NCBI GenBank assembly: GCA_002632325.1
Contig: NSJK01000006.1
Span: 1 to 64,000 of the forward strand
Length of the DNA stretch: 64,000 nucleotides
Reading direction: 5' to 3'
From: Lysobacterales bacterium
Lineage (GTDB): Bacteria > Pseudomonadota > Gammaproteobacteria > Xanthomonadales > Rhodanobacteraceae
Shown: in pieces, positions 36,983 through 47,167 of the stretch
Layout of the letters: every line of letters starts with the position of its first letter
Numbering within the stretch: position 1 is the first letter of the stretch
Translations under genes and position numbers: made by a program
The notes under the pieces: generated by a model
Told to the model about the DNA's origin: nothing
What the model saw: only the letters and a program-made list of their open reading frames with translations
Databases searched by the model: none

Positions 36983-37642
36983 ATGACGGACGCTACGATC
37001 GGGCGCGCGAAAGCCATCCGTGTGATGGTTGCCGTACCCAACCAGTTAGTGCGGCGCGGAATCGCCGATCTGCTCTCGTCCATCGACCGCGCGGTCGTGG
37101 TCGCTGTCGTGCCGAGCGCCGCCGAAGTCGGCGAGCGTTTCGCCGGAATCGCACCCGACGTCTTGCTGGTCGATGCGGAAATCGCGGAAACCGTGTGCGG
37201 GGTCGTGGGCGAGTATCGACCCGGCTGCCGCATCCTGGTGTTGGGGCGCCGCCGCCATTTGGGGGTGCGCGTGCTCCGTCAAGCCCACTTGGCTTGCGGT
37301 TACTTCGCGGGCTGTGATCCGGAGGCCGACGCCCGCGCTGCGCTGACGACCGTCGTGCATTGCCATCTGCCATGGCCGGGCAGCGGCGCAGCATGTGCGA
37401 GCTGTACCTTGCGTCGCTCATTGCGGTTGCCGGAACTTCCGCTGTCCGAACGCGAGTACGACATCTTCCTGCGCATCGGTCATGGGCAAGGCGCCAGCCA
37501 CATGGCGCACGAACTGGGCATCAGCGTCAAGACCGTGGAATTCCATCGCGAGTCGATCAAGCGCAAGTTGCGTATCGATTCGGCGCACGCCTTGCTGCGC
37601 GCGGCGTTGGCCTGGCAAGTGGGCGACTACTCCGCGCGGTGA
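36983..37642 (+). CDS. LuxR-type regulator with degenerate receiver
   Basis: This encodes 219 residues. The N-terminus aligns with NarL receivers, but the acidic pair is replaced (MVAVPNQLVRRGIADLL). The phosphoacceptor-like Asp remains (VLLVDAEIAE), and the conserved Lys position is not found (YFAGCDPEAD). The C-terminal helix-turn-helix is intact (LPLSEREYDIFLRIGHGQGA, ISVKTVEFHRESIKRKL). A Cys pair (ACASCTLRR) lies in the linker. It is likely a DNA-binding regulator whose activity does not follow normal phosphorylation. It is divergent from the GTPase operon, which may be its target. Confidence 0.85.
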   Translation: MTDATIGRAKAIRVMVAVPNQLVRRGIADLLSSIDRAVVVAVVPSAAEVGERFAGIAPDVLLVDAEIAETVCGVVGEYRPGCRILVLGRRRHLGVRVLRQAHLACGYFAGCDPEADARAALTTVVHCHLPWPGSGAACASCTLRRSLRLPELPLSEREYDIFLRIGHGQGASHMAHELGISVKTVEFHRESIKRKLRIDSAHALLRAALAWQVGDYSAR

Positions 37643-37660
37643 CTGCCCGCCGGGGCCACA

Positions 37661-38167
37661 TCAAACCGGCGCGTGGTAGCGCACGGCGGCGATGACGAAG
37701 CTCGCCATGCCGCCGGGCAACTGTGCCTCGAACTCCCCGCCCACGTGCTTGCCCAGCGCCGCGCGCGCGAGTGGTGAGTCGATGCTGATCCAGCCCTGGC
37801 CGGCGTCGGTTTCGTCGGGGCCGACGATGCGGTACGTCACACTGTTGCCGTCCTCGTCCTCGAATGTGCACCAGGCGCCGAAATACACCGCGTCCAGATC
37901 ACGCGGCGTACCCTCGGCCACGCGCAGTTCCGGCAGGCGTTTGCTCAGGTAGCGCACGTGGCGGTCGATCTCGCCCAGTTGCTTCTTGCGGTAGGTGTAC
38001 TCGGCATTTTCGGAACGATCGCCTTCGGCAGCCGCGGCGGCCAGTGCGCGGACGACCTCGGGCCGCCGCACATGCCACAGCTCTTCGAGTTCGGCCTTGA
38101 GTCGCGCGTGGCCATCGGCGGTGATGATCGCGGTTGATCCGGCTGAAGGTGGACGCCAACGGCTCAT
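37661..38167 (-). CDS. greB: Transcription elongation factor GreB
   Basis: This encodes 168 residues. The N-terminal coiled coil has the tip motif [20 protein letters not shown], with Asp and Glu that place the catalytic metal in RNA polymerase, and [12 protein letters not shown] follows. The C-terminal FKBP-like domain has [20 protein letters not shown] and [13 protein letters not shown]. GreB rescues backtracked polymerase by stimulating cleavage of the nascent RNA. GreB rather than GreA is favoured by YRKKQL and [12 protein letters not shown] 38167 starts the family sequence. Confidence 0.93.
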   Translation of the reverse strand: MSRWRPPSAGSTAIITADGHARLKAELEELWHVRRPEVVRALAAAAAEGDRSENAEYTYRKKQLGEIDRHVRYLSKRLPELRVAEGTPRDLDAVYFGAWCTFEDEDGNSVTYRIVGPDETDAGQGWISIDSPLARAALGKHVGGEFEAQLPGGMASFVIAAVRYHAPV

Positions 38168-38361
38168 GTCGTGTCTGCATGCGAGGGGCAGCACCACGCT
38201 AGTGGTGCCGGAGCGAGGCGTCAACGCAGCGATGCCCGCCATGCTGATCATTCCGCCGCGCGCGCGGCCCGAACCGTGCAGAGGCGGCGCAGGGCGAACG
38301 CGGACACGACCGTGGTGGATGGCTGGCGTGGTCCGCGCGCCGGTACGGCGGACGGCCGCGT

Positions 38362-39840
38362 TCAACGCTTGATCGAGCCGAACACGCCGCGCAGGATCGT
38401 GCGGCTGAGCTGGCCGCCGGCGTTGCGCACGAAGGATTTGGCCAAGGCTTCGAGCATGCCCTGACGACGTCCCGTGCCCAGCACCATGTCGCGTGCCATG
38501 CCGCCCCAGCCGCTGCCCTTGTCGGTTTCGGCGGCCTTGCCGCCGGCGGCTGGTTCCGCCGTCGTGGCGGCTGCCGCGCGTTGGCTCAGCACTTCGGCGG
38601 CTGATTCACGGTCGATGGTGGTGTCGTATTTGCCGCCCACCGGCGAGCGCATGCGCACGGCCGCGCGCTCTTCGTCGGTGATCGCGCCGAGGCGACAGCC
38701 CGGTGGTGCGATCAGGGTGCGCTCGACCGGCATCGGCACACCGCCCGCCTGCAGGGTCGACACCAGCGCTTCGCCGACGCCGAGCTGGCTGATCGCCTGC
38801 GTCACGTCGAGCTTGGGATTGGGCGCAAAGGTTTCGGCGGCGGCCTTGACCGCTTTCTGATCGCGCGGCGTGAACGCGCGCAGTGCATGCTGGATGCGGT
38901 TGCCCATCTGGCCGAGGATCACGTCGGGCACGTCGTCTGGATTCTGCGAGCAGAAATACACGCCCACACCCTTGGATCGGATCAGGCGCACCACCTGTTC
39001 GATGCGTTGACGCAAGGCCGCTGGCGCATCGTCGAACAGCAAGTGGGCTTCGTCGAAGAAGAACACCAGCTTGGGTTTGTCCAGATCGCCCACTTCGGGC
39101 AGGGTCTCGAACAGTTCCGAGAGCATCCACAACAGGAAGGTGGTGTAGAGCTTGGGCTTGAGGATGAGCTGATCGGCAGCGAGGATGTTGATGATCCCGC
39201 GTCCCGACAGATCCTGGCGCATGAAGTCGGCCAGATCGAGCGCGGGTTCACCGAAGAAGGCATCGCCGCCGGCCTGTTCGAGCGAGAGCAGGTCGCGCTG
39301 GATGGCCGCGATCGATGCCGGCGCGATCAGTCCGTAGTGCTGCGAGATGTCCTTGGCGTGCTCGCTCGCCCAGGTCAGCAGCGCGCGCAGATCCTTGAGA
39401 TCGAGCAGCAGCAGGCCGTTGTCGTCGGCCGCCTTGAACACGATTTCGAGCACACCGGCCTGGGTGTCGTTGAGTTCGAGCAGGCGCGTGAGCAGGGTGG
39501 GCCCCATTTCCGAGATGGTGGTGCGCACGGGATGGCCGCGCTTGCCGTAGATGTCCCAGAACACCACCGGATTGTTGGTCGGCGCCCACTGCAGACCGAG
39601 CTTGTCGATGCGCGCCTTGAGCTTGTCGCTGGCGATGGCGGGCTGCGAAAGACCGGCGAAATCGCCCTTGACGTCGGCGAGGAACACCGGAACGCCCAGA
39701 CGCGAGAATCCTTCGGCGAGCAGCATTAGCGACACCGATTTGCCGGTGCCGGTGGCGCCGGCCACCATGCCGTGGCGATTCGCGTACTGCGCGTGCAGGA
39801 AGATGTCCGTGTCGCCCTTGCCGATCAGGATGTCGTTCAC
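38362..39840 (-). CDS. DUF853 family HerA-like ATPase (YjgR type)
   Basis: This encodes 492 residues. Walker A is [13 protein letters not shown] and Walker B is [36 protein letters not shown] contains a sensor-like segment. The N-terminus [21 protein letters not shown] matches the HerA-C-terminal/DUF853 family. It is cytoplasmic, and the biological role of the family is not settled; a DNA-translocation role is inferred from HerA. The long C-terminal Ala/Gly-rich linker precedes a conserved end. It is divergent from the MltD-like gene. Confidence 0.9.
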   Translation of the reverse strand: MNDILIGKGDTDIFLHAQYANRHGMVAGATGTGKSVSLMLLAEGFSRLGVPVFLADVKGDFAGLSQPAIASDKLKARIDKLGLQWAPTNNPVVFWDIYGKRGHPVRTTISEMGPTLLTRLLELNDTQAGVLEIVFKAADDNGLLLLDLKDLRALLTWASEHAKDISQHYGLIAPASIAAIQRDLLSLEQAGGDAFFGEPALDLADFMRQDLSGRGIINILAADQLILKPKLYTTFLLWMLSELFETLPEVGDLDKPKLVFFFDEAHLLFDDAPAALRQRIEQVVRLIRSKGVGVYFCSQNPDDVPDVILGQMGNRIQHALRAFTPRDQKAVKAAAETFAPNPKLDVTQAISQLGVGEALVSTLQAGGVPMPVERTLIAPPGCRLGAITDEERAAVRMRSPVGGKYDTTIDRESAAEVLSQRAAAATTAEPAAGGKAAETDKGSGWGGMARDMVLGTGRRQGMLEALAKSFVRNAGGQLSRTILRGVFGSIKR

Positions 39841-39984
39841 GATGGATTCCCGGTGTCTTGGTTGGAGTGAGTGTGCGGCCGATTGTAGCGATGATGGCGG
39901 CGAATTGGCCGCGGCGCACTTGTTCGCCAGTGCGTGCGTCGCTAACGTTTGCAGTTGAATTCAATGATTTGCCGGAGTGGTTGG

Positions 39985-41499
39985 ATGCAAAGCTGCAAAA
40001 TGATGCTCGCGGGTGTGGTGATGCTGGGGCTGGCAGGCTGTGTGGCCACCGCGCCGAAGAAGCAGGACGTGGCCGCGGCGCCTGCCGGAGACGGCGTCGC
40101 GCAGCTCTACACGCGCCTGGATGCGGCAACCCAGCGTTACGCCAATGCCCAGCAGGCGCAGCGTGGTGGCGATGTGCAGGCGGGACAGGTCGAGTCGCGG
40201 GCGGCGCTCGATGAGCTGCGTGATGCCTCGACCCAATGCGTACGTACGCCCGCTTGTGACGTGCAACGCTTCATCGCTGCCTTCGATGCGATGTTGCGGC
40301 GTGACAGCGCCGGGCCGATGGCCGATGCCGATACCGGATCCGATGCGCCGCAGGCCATTGCAGAGGCTGGCGAGGCCGAGCCGGCCGCGCATGGCATCCC
40401 CGAACTGGGCCGCAGCATCACCTTGCTCAAGGGACGCGAATTGAGTGATCTCATCGCGATGAATGGCCCGGTGCAGGTCGCACTCGAGGAATGGCTCACG
40501 CAGTATCGGCCCAATCTCATGGCCGCCTACGTCAACTATCAGTACCTGCGCTTCGAGATGTATCCCGAGTACCAGAAGGCGGGTCTGCCCGAAGCCTTGC
40601 TGTTCGGCATGATGGCCAAGGAGTCAGGCGGCAAGGTGCATGCGGTGTCGCGCTCGGGCGCGTCGGGGCCATTGCAGTTCATGTACGCGACCGGCCTGCG
40701 TTTCGGTCTGGGCATGGTCGGCGGCTTCGACACGCGCTTCGATCCGCAGCTTTCCGCACGCGCCAATGCGGCCTATGTCAACGAACAGCTGGCGATCTTC
40801 AACAACAACCTCGAATTGGTGATTGGTGCCTACAACGGTGGCGAAGGCGCGATGCAGCGACGGGCGGGACGCGGTGATTCGGCGCTCAGTTTCTGGGATC
40901 CGCAGGTTTACTACGGCGTGTCGCAGGAGACGCGCGATTACGTGCCGATGGTACTTGCCGCGGCGTGGCTGTTCCTGCACCCGGATCGCTACAACCTTGA
41001 ATGGCCCAAGGTGAACACGAAGCCGGGCAGCATCAGCTTGACGCAGCCTGCCTCGCTGGCCGAACTGACGATCTGTCTGGGGCAGGATGGTGGTGCGCCC
41101 GATGGCTGGTTCCGCGTGCTGCGCAACCTCAATCCACAGCTCGATCCGCAGCAGCCCGAACCCGTCGGCGCCAAGCTCGTCGTGCCGCAGCAACTGGAAA
41201 AGGTCTATGCACGTGACTGTGCCAGCGGGCGTTGGCAGCGTCTGGCGAGCGAGCTGCATTCGGCTACCCTGCCGACGCCCCCCGCGGGCATGAGTGCGGA
41301 CAAACGGGTCGCAACACGCAAGGGCAGCGGAACGGGCAGCCACGCCTATGTGGTCAAGAAGGGCGACACGGTTGCCGCGATCGCGCGCAAGAGTGGTCAT
41401 TGCAGCGTTCGCGACATTGCCGACCGCAACGCGCTGCGCGCACCGCACTATCGGCTCAAGCCCGGTCAGGTATTGCAACTGCCTTCCTGCGCGCGCTGA
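39985..41499 (+). CDS. mltD: Membrane-bound lytic transglycosylase, MltD-like, with LysM
   Basis: This encodes 504 residues. ATG 39985 has GGAG eight bases upstream and opens a lipoprotein signal with lipobox LGLAGC. The catalytic SLT domain (residues ~190-350) has the Glu in MMAKESGGKVHAVSRSGASG and GPLQFMYATG plus IGAYNGGEGA. A LysM domain ends the protein (HAYVVKKGDTVAAIARKSG). The enzyme cuts peptidoglycan glycan strands from the outer membrane. Only one clear LysM is seen, whereas E. coli MltD has two. Confidence 0.92.
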   Translation: MQSCKMMLAGVVMLGLAGCVATAPKKQDVAAAPAGDGVAQLYTRLDAATQRYANAQQAQRGGDVQAGQVESRAALDELRDASTQCVRTPACDVQRFIAAFDAMLRRDSAGPMADADTGSDAPQAIAEAGEAEPAAHGIPELGRSITLLKGRELSDLIAMNGPVQVALEEWLTQYRPNLMAAYVNYQYLRFEMYPEYQKAGLPEALLFGMMAKESGGKVHAVSRSGASGPLQFMYATGLRFGLGMVGGFDTRFDPQLSARANAAYVNEQLAIFNNNLELVIGAYNGGEGAMQRRAGRGDSALSFWDPQVYYGVSQETRDYVPMVLAAAWLFLHPDRYNLEWPKVNTKPGSISLTQPASLAELTICLGQDGGAPDGWFRVLRNLNPQLDPQQPEPVGAKLVVPQQLEKVYARDCASGRWQRLASELHSATLPTPPAGMSADKRVATRKGSGTGSHAYVVKKGDTVAAIARKSGHCSVRDIADRNALRAPHYRLKPGQVLQLPSCAR

Positions 41500-41511
41500 A
41501 CCCGATCGACT

Positions 41512-43074
41512 TCAGCGTGTCGCGGTCGCTGCTGTTTGGGCGCCGCTGCGTGCCTCGGGCAGACTGCGCACCTGCAGCTTGAAGTCGAGTTGCTTGATGT
41601 GGTCGCGCTCTTGATCCAGATCGGCGCGCGTGAGCGGATGCTGCTGCAGCCAGTTCTCTGGCAGATCCAGCAGCAGCGTCTTGTCCTCCACTTGCAGGCG
41701 CAGCGGCGGCAGCGGTTCGGGCGTGCGTGCGCGTTCGAGCAAGGCGGCCAGACGCAGCAGGGCGGTGATCCTGCGCACGCCAAGACGCAGCCGCTGCGGC
41801 AAGGCTTCGACACTGGCACGATCGGGTTTGCGCCGATGCGAGCGCACGATCGCGGCGAGCGCCTGCTGGCCCTGACGCGTGAAACCGGCAAGATCAGAAT
41901 GGGCGATGATGTAGGCGCCGTGCTGGTGATGCAGACTGTGGGCGATGGCGAGGCCGATTTCGTGGATGTCGGCCGCCCAGCCGAGCACGTCGCGTTCGAG
42001 GTTGCCCAGTCCCCAGGCGGACGCGACCTGATCGAACAGCGTGAGCGCGGCATGTTGCACGCGTTTGGCCTGCGCGCGATCGACGCCGTAACGGGAAGCC
42101 AGCGTGGCGATGCTGCCCGCGCGTGGATCGCCATCGAGCGCGCGCCCGACCAGATCATAGAGCAGACCCTCGCGCATCGCGGTTTCGCAGACGAACATCT
42201 GCTCGAGCGCGAACGTGGAAAAGACCGCTTCGAGGATCGCGGTGCCGCCAGCAAGAATCGGAATGCGCTCTTCGGACAGGCCCGCCAGACGCAAGCGATC
42301 GACGTGGCCCGCCTCGAGAATCGCCTCGCGCAGACGCGCCAGCGACTCCACGCTGATGCCTTGTTCACACCAACCATTGGCCTGCACCACGCTGCCGATC
42401 GCCTTGGCAGTGCCCGATGAGCCGATCGCTTCGCCCCAGCCGACGTCGCGGTAGTCCTCGGCGAACTGCTGCAGTTCCACGCCGATCTCGGCTTGTGCCT
42501 GCTGCCAGCGACGCAAGCTGTACTTGTCATCGGCAAAGAAACGCCGTGTGCTGGCGATGCAGCCGACCTGCACGCTCTCGGTGCGCAGCGCATCGAAACC
42601 CTTGCCGATGATGAACTCGGTGCTGCCACCGCCGATGTCCACGACCAGTCGTCGTTGTCTGGATTGCGGCAATCCGTGGGCGACACCGAGGTAGATCAGG
42701 CGCGCTTCCTCGCGGCCGCTGACGACTTCGATCGGATGCCCGAGTGCAGTTTCCGCCGGCAGCAGGAATGCCTGCGGATTGGCGAGCTGGCGCACCGCAT
42801 TGGTCGCTACCGCATGCACGCGCTCGTGCGACAGCGCGCGCAGGCGTTGGCCAAAGCGCGCCAGACACGCCAGTGCGCGTTCGCGGTACTCGGCGTCGAG
42901 GCTGCCGTTGGCGTGCAGGCCCATCGCCAAGCGGATGCTCTCGCGCATGCGATCGATGATGCGCAGACCGCCGTGTTCGTAGCGCGCCACCAGCAGATGA
43001 AAACTGTTGGAGCCCAGATCAATCGCGGCCAGCAGTTCGCCATCGCGGATGTCGGCAGCGGGGGCGGCAGTCAT
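41512..43074 (-). CDS. ppx: Exopolyphosphatase
   Basis: This encodes 520 residues. ASKHA-fold phosphate-binding motifs are visible: AIDLGSNSFHLLVAR, VVDIGGGSTEFIIG and SSGTAKAIGS; an HD-like region lies near residue 345-400 (ADIHEIGLAIAHSLHH). Ppx removes terminal phosphate from polyphosphate and can act on pppGpp in relatives. It lies 57 bases downstream of ppk in the same direction. Length is typical of the family. Confidence 0.95.
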   Translation of the reverse strand: MTAAPAADIRDGELLAAIDLGSNSFHLLVARYEHGGLRIIDRMRESIRLAMGLHANGSLDAEYRERALACLARFGQRLRALSHERVHAVATNAVRQLANPQAFLLPAETALGHPIEVVSGREEARLIYLGVAHGLPQSRQRRLVVDIGGGSTEFIIGKGFDALRTESVQVGCIASTRRFFADDKYSLRRWQQAQAEIGVELQQFAEDYRDVGWGEAIGSSGTAKAIGSVVQANGWCEQGISVESLARLREAILEAGHVDRLRLAGLSEERIPILAGGTAILEAVFSTFALEQMFVCETAMREGLLYDLVGRALDGDPRAGSIATLASRYGVDRAQAKRVQHAALTLFDQVASAWGLGNLERDVLGWAADIHEIGLAIAHSLHHQHGAYIIAHSDLAGFTRQGQQALAAIVRSHRRKPDRASVEALPQRLRLGVRRITALLRLAALLERARTPEPLPPLRLQVEDKTLLLDLPENWLQQHPLTRADLDQERDHIKQLDFKLQVRSLPEARSGAQTAATATR

Positions 43075-43131
43075 GCGCCTGCTCCACGCAAACCGGATAT
43101 TGATGCCGAATCGCTCATGCTCATCCCGCCC

Positions 43132-45219
43132 TCACTGCGTGTAATGGGCGAGCAGCATCTGCTGCGCACTGTGGGGCGGCGCATTGCCGGGTTCGCTGCG
43201 CTGATAGCTGCCGTCGCTGCGCAGCAGCCAGGCCTGGGTGTTGTCGGCGAGGTAATTGGCCAATGTCTCGGCGTGCACGCGACGCGCCATCTCCGGATCG
43301 CGGATCGGGAAGCAGGTTTCGATGCGCCAGCGCAAGTTGCGCTCCATCCAATCCGCGCTCGAGCAATACAGCTCGGGCGCATCGTCGTTGGCGAACCAGT
43401 AGACGCGGCTGTGTTCGAGAAAGCGGCCGATGATCGAGCGCACGCGGATGCGCTCTGACACGCCTGCCAGTCCTGGCCGCAGCGCGCAGGCGCCGCGCAC
43501 GATCAGGTCGATCTCGACGCCGGCCTGCGAGGCGCGATACAGGCGCCGGATCACCTGACGCTCGGTCAGCGCATTCATCTTGGCGATGATGCGTGCCGGG
43601 CGTCCCTGCTGCGCGTGCGCGGTCTCGCGCTCGATCTTCTCCATCAGCACCTTGTGCAGGGTGAACGGCGAATTGAGCATGCACTTGAGCTTGATCACCT
43701 GGCCCAGTCCCGACAGTTGCAGGAACAGCAGATGGACGTCCTCGCCGATGTCGGCATTCGCGCTCATCAGGCCCAGGTCGGTGTAAAGACGTGAATTGCC
43801 GTGATGGTAGTTGCCGGTCGACAGGTGCACGTAGCGGCGCAGGATGCCTTCCTCGCGGCGCACGATCAGCAGCATCTTGGCGTGGGTCTTGAAGCCGACC
43901 ACGCCGTACATCACTTGCACGCCGGCTTCCTGCAGGCGATTGGCCAGACGCAGGTTGGCTTCCTCGTCGAAGCGTGCGCGCAGCTCGACCACCACGCTGA
44001 CGTCCTTGCCCATGCGCGCGGCGTCGATCAGGCAATCCACCAGCGGCGAGTCGTGACCGGTGCGATACAGCGTCTGCTTGATCGCCAGCACCTCGGGGTC
44101 GAGGCTGGCCTGACGCACGAGCTCGATCACCGCGTTGAAGGACTCGAACGGATGATGCAGCAGGATGTCGCGTTCGGCGATCGCATCGAACAGGTTTGCG
44201 TTGGTGGCCAATGCGGCAAGCGGGCGCGGCGTAAAGGTGGCGAACTTGAGATCGGGACGCTCGATCTGGTCGTAGACCGCATTGACACGATTGACATTGA
44301 CCGGGCCTTCGCAGCGGTAGATGTCGGTTTCGCCGAGATCGAAGTTCTGCATCAGGATGTCGGCCACCGCCTTGGGGCAGTTGTCGGCCACTTCCAGTCG
44401 CACCGGACGTGCGAAGCCGCGACCCTTGAGCTCGTCGCGCAGCGCGACCGCGATGTTCTGCACTTCTTCCTCGTCGACCACCAGCTCGCTGTTGCGGGTG
44501 ACGCGGAACTGGTACGAGCCCTTGACCTGCATGCCCGGAAACAGTTCGTCCATGAACTCGTGCAGCACGCTGGACAGGAACACGAAGTCGTAGGCCGAAG
44601 CGGCGACCTGTGCCGGCAGGCGGATCAGGCGCGGCAACGAGCGCGGCGCGCGCACCAGGGCCATGTGGCCTTCACGGCCGAATGCATCCTTGCCATGCAG
44701 CACCACGGCAAGATTGAGACTCTTGTTGAGGATGCGCGGGAACGGGTGTGCCGGGTCGAGTCCAAGCGGCGAGAGCACGGGCAGGATCTCGTTGCGAAAA
44801 TAGCCTTGCAGCCAGCGCCGCTGCTTGCTGGACCAGGCCTGACGCTGCGAAAAACGGATGCCTTCGTCGCTGAGAGCGGGCTGCAGAGTCTGGTTCCAGC
44901 ATGCGTACTGCGCCTGCACGAGGGTGAGGGTGCGTTCGCGGATGCGCGCGAGCACCGCCGCTGGCGGCATGCGGTCGGGTCCGAGGCGCGCCTGCTTGAG
45001 ACTGGACTGCTCGCGCAGCAGGGCCACCTGCACCTCGAAGAATTCATCGAGATTGGTGCAGGAAATGCACAGGTAGCGCATGCGTTCGAGCAGCGGCACG
45101 CTGGCATCCTGTGCCTGCGCGAGCACGCGGAAATTGAACTCGAGCTGGGCGAGTTCATGATTGAGGTAGAGCGAGGGATGGTCCAGCTCCGGACCGACGG
45201 CCTTGTTCATGGTGTGCAT
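43132..45219 (-). CDS. ppk1: Polyphosphate kinase 1
   Basis: This encodes 695 residues from ATG 45219 (ATG 45210 is equally possible; neither has a clear ribosome-binding site). The family opening YLNHELAQLEFNFRVLAQA is followed by a middle catalytic domain. The autophosphorylated His is in VGFKTHAKMLLIVRREEG and the second conserved stretch is RRYVHLSTGNYH. The C-terminal domain has ARIIAKMNAL. The enzyme makes polyphosphate from ATP and acts opposite to Ppx encoded next to it. Confidence 0.95.
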   Translation of the reverse strand: MHTMNKAVGPELDHPSLYLNHELAQLEFNFRVLAQAQDASVPLLERMRYLCISCTNLDEFFEVQVALLREQSSLKQARLGPDRMPPAAVLARIRERTLTLVQAQYACWNQTLQPALSDEGIRFSQRQAWSSKQRRWLQGYFRNEILPVLSPLGLDPAHPFPRILNKSLNLAVVLHGKDAFGREGHMALVRAPRSLPRLIRLPAQVAASAYDFVFLSSVLHEFMDELFPGMQVKGSYQFRVTRNSELVVDEEEVQNIAVALRDELKGRGFARPVRLEVADNCPKAVADILMQNFDLGETDIYRCEGPVNVNRVNAVYDQIERPDLKFATFTPRPLAALATNANLFDAIAERDILLHHPFESFNAVIELVRQASLDPEVLAIKQTLYRTGHDSPLVDCLIDAARMGKDVSVVVELRARFDEEANLRLANRLQEAGVQVMYGVVGFKTHAKMLLIVRREEGILRRYVHLSTGNYHHGNSRLYTDLGLMSANADIGEDVHLLFLQLSGLGQVIKLKCMLNSPFTLHKVLMEKIERETAHAQQGRPARIIAKMNALTERQVIRRLYRASQAGVEIDLIVRGACALRPGLAGVSERIRVRSIIGRFLEHSRVYWFANDDAPELYCSSADWMERNLRWRIETCFPIRDPEMARRVHAETLANYLADNTQAWLLRSDGSYQRSEPGNAPPHSAQQMLLAHYTQ

Positions 45220-45266
45220 GTTGGCACGTAATCGATGACGCCGGCATGACACCCACGCGGCCGCGA

Positions 45267-47000
45267 TCAGAACGCCGATGGGCGACAACAGGCGAGCTTG
45301 CTGTCCTTGTCATCGGGTTCGCTCGGGCTGTTGCGCTTGCGCAGTGCGAGGACTTCGGGTGTCAGACGCGCGATGCGTGCCTCGACGCGGCTGCGTTCGT
45401 AGTAGGACAGGTCATCCCGCTTGGCCAGCGCCTTGAGCTGGTTGAGTGCGTCCTCGGCATGGCCGGTCAACCATGCGGCCTCGGCGAAGGCTTCGGCGGC
45501 ACGTACCTTGTCGCCTGCAAGCTGGTTGGCGCGCGCGAACGCACGTTGCAACTCGGCATCATCGGCATTGCGGGCAAGCAGCGGTCGCAGCAGGTCGAGT
45601 GCCTTGCGCGCGCTGTCGGCATCGGCGCGGCCAAGCAGGGCGTCGGCATAGGCGAGCGTGATCGCACGATTGCCGGGGAAGCTGACATGCAGGCGCTGGT
45701 AGAGCGCAAAACTTTCGCTTCCGGCGCCCGTCTGATTGAGGGCGTCGGCCAAGGCGAGTTGCAGCGGCAGCGAATCGGGTTCTGCAGCAACCAGACGGCG
45801 CAGTTCGTCCACTGCCTGCGATGCACGCTGCGTGCGGGTGAGGGCCAGCGCATAGCCATAACGGTTGGCAGCGGTGGCGAACTCCGGGTCGTCACGCAGG
45901 TTGCGCGCGTAGTAGTCGCGCACCGTGCTCGTCACCGGCGCCGACAACACGCGCGCACGTTCGCGCATGAGCAGGAAATAGTGTTGCGCCGCGGGGTCGT
46001 GCGGCGCGCATGCGGTGACGGTCACCTCGGGCAGGGCCTTGCCTTCGCCGTGGGCGGCAACGCGGGTGGTGGTCTCGACTTCGGCCTCGGCCTCGGCACT
46101 TGTCGTTGCCGCGATTTCCGCTGGCGGTGCGCTGGCAAGGTTGAGATCGAGCTTGAGTCCGCCCTGTGTGCGTGCCGGTGCAGGGCGCAGCGCGTGCGCC
46201 GTCTGCGGACAACCCAGTTGCCGCGCACGTTCCTTGGCTTCGGCGATGCGCTTGGTATCGACCGGGTGATCGAGCAGGAATTCGGGAATGTCGATGCCAT
46301 TGACGCGCATCACTTTCTGCAATTCCTGGAATGCGCCAGCCATCGCGTTGGGATCGAAGCCCGCACGCGCCAGCGTCTGGATGCCGACGCGATCGGCTTC
46401 GGCTTCATCGCCGCGCGTGAAGTTGATCTGGCGCTGGATCATCAGCGACTGTCCCGCCACCAGCGCCGCCGGTGCCGCATCGTCGGTACGGCCAGCTGCG
46501 GCAATCATCACGCCGACCATCGCCAGCATGATCGGTATCGACATCTTCTTCTGGTCTTCGAAGGCGCGCAGGATGTGCAGCTGCTGCACGTGCGAGATTT
46601 CATGTGCGAGCACGCCAGCCAGTTCGTCTTCGCTGCTCATCGCATTGATGAGGCCGGCATTGACCGCAACATAGCCACCTGGCGCGGCAAAGGCGTTGAT
46701 GTCCTGATCGCGCATGATGAAGAAGGTGAAGCCCGAATCGGGCCGCTGGCTGGCGGCGACCAGGCGATAGCCCAGCGCGTTGATGTAGTCGGCAAGCAGC
46801 GGATCGTCGAGCACCATCTCGTGCGCGCGCATTTCCGCCAGCATGCCGGCGCCGTAGTCGCGCAACTCCTGCGGTGTCGCCAGTGCCGCGGCCGAACTGC
46901 CGATATCGGGCAGCTTGACCCCGCTGCCGGGCTCGCCGGCACCGGCCAGCGTGGTCAGACAGGCAGTGGCAAGGGCAATGGCGAGAGAGCGCAGACGCAT
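45267..47000 (-). CDS. BepA-like M48 metalloprotease with TPR tail
   Basis: This encodes 577 residues. ATG 47000 gives a signal peptide (MRLRSLAIALATACLTTLAG). The M48 protease domain has the zinc motif VLAHEISHVQQLH and a downstream Glu in DEAEADRVGIQTLARAGFDP. The C-terminal half is made of TPR-like helices (residues ~400-560). Family members (BepA/YfgC) act in the periplasm on outer-membrane protein assembly. The long Glu/Ala-rich linker between the domains is unusual. No strong ribosome-binding site is seen. Confidence 0.9.
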   Translation of the reverse strand: MRLRSLAIALATACLTTLAGAGEPGSGVKLPDIGSSAAALATPQELRDYGAGMLAEMRAHEMVLDDPLLADYINALGYRLVAASQRPDSGFTFFIMRDQDINAFAAPGGYVAVNAGLINAMSSEDELAGVLAHEISHVQQLHILRAFEDQKKMSIPIMLAMVGVMIAAAGRTDDAAPAALVAGQSLMIQRQINFTRGDEAEADRVGIQTLARAGFDPNAMAGAFQELQKVMRVNGIDIPEFLLDHPVDTKRIAEAKERARQLGCPQTAHALRPAPARTQGGLKLDLNLASAPPAEIAATTSAEAEAEVETTTRVAAHGEGKALPEVTVTACAPHDPAAQHYFLLMRERARVLSAPVTSTVRDYYARNLRDDPEFATAANRYGYALALTRTQRASQAVDELRRLVAAEPDSLPLQLALADALNQTGAGSESFALYQRLHVSFPGNRAITLAYADALLGRADADSARKALDLLRPLLARNADDAELQRAFARANQLAGDKVRAAEAFAEAAWLTGHAEDALNQLKALAKRDDLSYYERSRVEARIARLTPEVLALRKRNSPSEPDDKDSKLACCRPSAF

Positions 47001-47167
47001 GGAAAAACCGGGCAGCGGAGATGGCTGTCCGACCACCTTAGCGCGCGCTTGTTCAAGCCGCCAGCCAACAGCCGCAACGCCGGTCATGAACGGCTCAGGA
47101 CGGACAGCTCGCTGCTTGCAAGTTGGCTGGGCAGTCGCCAACCTGAGGGCATGGGAGGTGTCAGTCA

